NCBI GenBank assembly: GCA_937890845.1
Contig: CALADR010000234.1
Location: 1 to 7,208, forward strand
Direction: 5' to 3'
Source: an uncultured Bacteroidales bacterium
Lineage (GTDB): Bacteria; Bacteroidota; Bacteroidia; Bacteroidales; UBA932
DNA: 7,208 bases
Of this stretch, positions 6,631-7,208 are shown piece by piece. A model generated the notes under the pieces. It was not told where the DNA came from. It was given only the letters and a program-made list of their open reading frames with translations, and did not search any database. Made by a program: the position numbers and the translations under genes. Position 1 is the stretch's first letter. Every line of letters begins with the position of its first letter.

Positions 6631-7208
6631 TTACTTATATTGCCCTATGCTGAACGGCCTTGGTCTGGCCATAGTTTCCGTATATACATTACCGAAACGG
6701 TCTGTAACTTTTATTTCCAATGCAGTAGAAGGTCCCGAGGCAGTCACTTTAAAGAAATGAAGATTCTCGGAGGTCGCAAATGTCGGTGTTCCGATACTTG
6801 GAGCCGTATATGCTATAAGATGGAGAGGGTCACGCAACTTTACCTGGGTGACTTCAAGACTTTTCCCGGCTTCTGTAACCTCGACTTTCCATTCCGGATC
6901 CCAATTCCATACATTAATATAAACGGAATTGTCATTTCTCTCTTTCTGCCAGTCTGAAGCATAACTGTTGAATTTGCTTTTGTTTGCAGAAGATTCTCCG
7001 GGGATATATTTGTCTGCGGTTATATGTACGGTATTGCCGTCATAGCACCTGAACTGAAAATCCGTATCTTTTCCTGTCCCCTTGAACTGCCATTTGACTG
7101 TATTGCCGTCAAAGTCAACTACTGTATATCCTCCAGGAGCTCCGTCCTGACCTATATGTATGCCGGAATGATGCCCGGTCCACCACCATGTAGCGCATAC
7201 CGCTCCGG
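6631..7208 (-). CDS. Calcineurin-like metallophosphoesterase, C-terminal part (5' end outside window)
   Basis: The frame is open from the window edge (first complete codon at 7206-7204) to TAA at 6633-6631, giving 191 residues. The start GAVCATWWWTGHHSG, then GAPGGYTVVDFDGNTVKW, matches the end of the catalytic domain of Bacteroidota calcineurin-like phosphoesterases. The remainder resembles the C-terminal domain often found in these proteins (Pfam MetallophosC, by memory): QFRCYDGN, VYINVWNWDPEWKVEV, RDPLHLIAYTAP, and the end KVTDRFGNVYTE. Homologues are secreted and hydrolyse phosphomonoesters or phosphodiesters with two metal ions. The metal-binding motifs, signal peptide and true start lie beyond the window, so activity and location are inferred. 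It is the first visible gene of the minus-strand operon; the lipoprotein starts 15 nt after its stop. A TTG at 6837 is internal and not a real start. Confidence 0.85.
   Translation of the reverse strand, partial: GAVCATWWWTGHHSGIHIGQDGAPGGYTVVDFDGNTVKWQFKGTGKDTDFQFRCYDGNTVHITADKYIPGESSANKSKFNSYASDWQKERNDNSVYINVWNWDPEWKVEVTEAGKSLEVTQVKLRDPLHLIAYTAPSIGTPTFATSENLHFFKVTASGPSTALEIKVTDRFGNVYTETMARPRPFSIGQYK

Noticed and set aside
6631..6837. Short stand-alone 68-residue minus-strand gene
   Set aside because: Its start is an internal TTG; the same frame stays open to the window edge and the full stretch matches a phosphoesterase C-terminal domain.
1..7208. CRISPR array, tRNA, insertion sequence or phage elements
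   Set aside because: No regularly spaced direct repeats, cloverleaf, terminal inverted repeats, transposase or integrase were seen. The only sizeable repeat is the diverged one inside the lipoprotein gene.

Overview
The window looks like part of a Bacteroidota (Bacteroidales-like) chromosome. Four things point there: the cmk-ispH pair with a Bacteroidota-type IspH (AHGEPP in place of the usual AHGV), the lack of Shine-Dalgarno sequences before the starts, a -33/-7 promoter of the Bacteroides type before efp, and a BACON domain in a surface-type lipoprotein. The genus cannot be fixed from this sequence alone.

The left part (1-1841, + strand) is housekeeping. It holds the 3' end of cmk (cytidylate kinase), then ispH (last step of the MEP isoprenoid pathway) 12 nt downstream, then efp (elongation factor P) with its own promoter just after the ispH stop. 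A perfect 12-bp hairpin with A and T tracts (1876-1905) closes this block. It should terminate transcription from both directions.

The right part (1968-7208, - strand) is a tightly packed glycan-processing operon running toward efp. In transcription order it contains the C-terminal part of a secreted calcineurin-like phosphoesterase (5' end outside the window), an 811-residue lipoprotein, and a periplasmic GH36 alpha-galactosidase. The gaps between genes are only 15 and 10 nt. The lipoprotein reads PKD - [Fn3 + beta-rich module] - BACON - [Fn3 + beta-rich module]. The roughly 300-residue bracketed unit is a clear internal duplication.

A reasonable model is that the lipoprotein binds a glycan at the cell surface, the phosphoesterase removes phosphate or phosphodiester groups, and the alpha-galactosidase releases terminal alpha-galactose. 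No SusC/SusD pair, regulator or transporter is visible, and the upstream part of the operon lies outside the window. I see no RNA genes, insertion sequences, CRISPR arrays or tRNA-linked integration signs.
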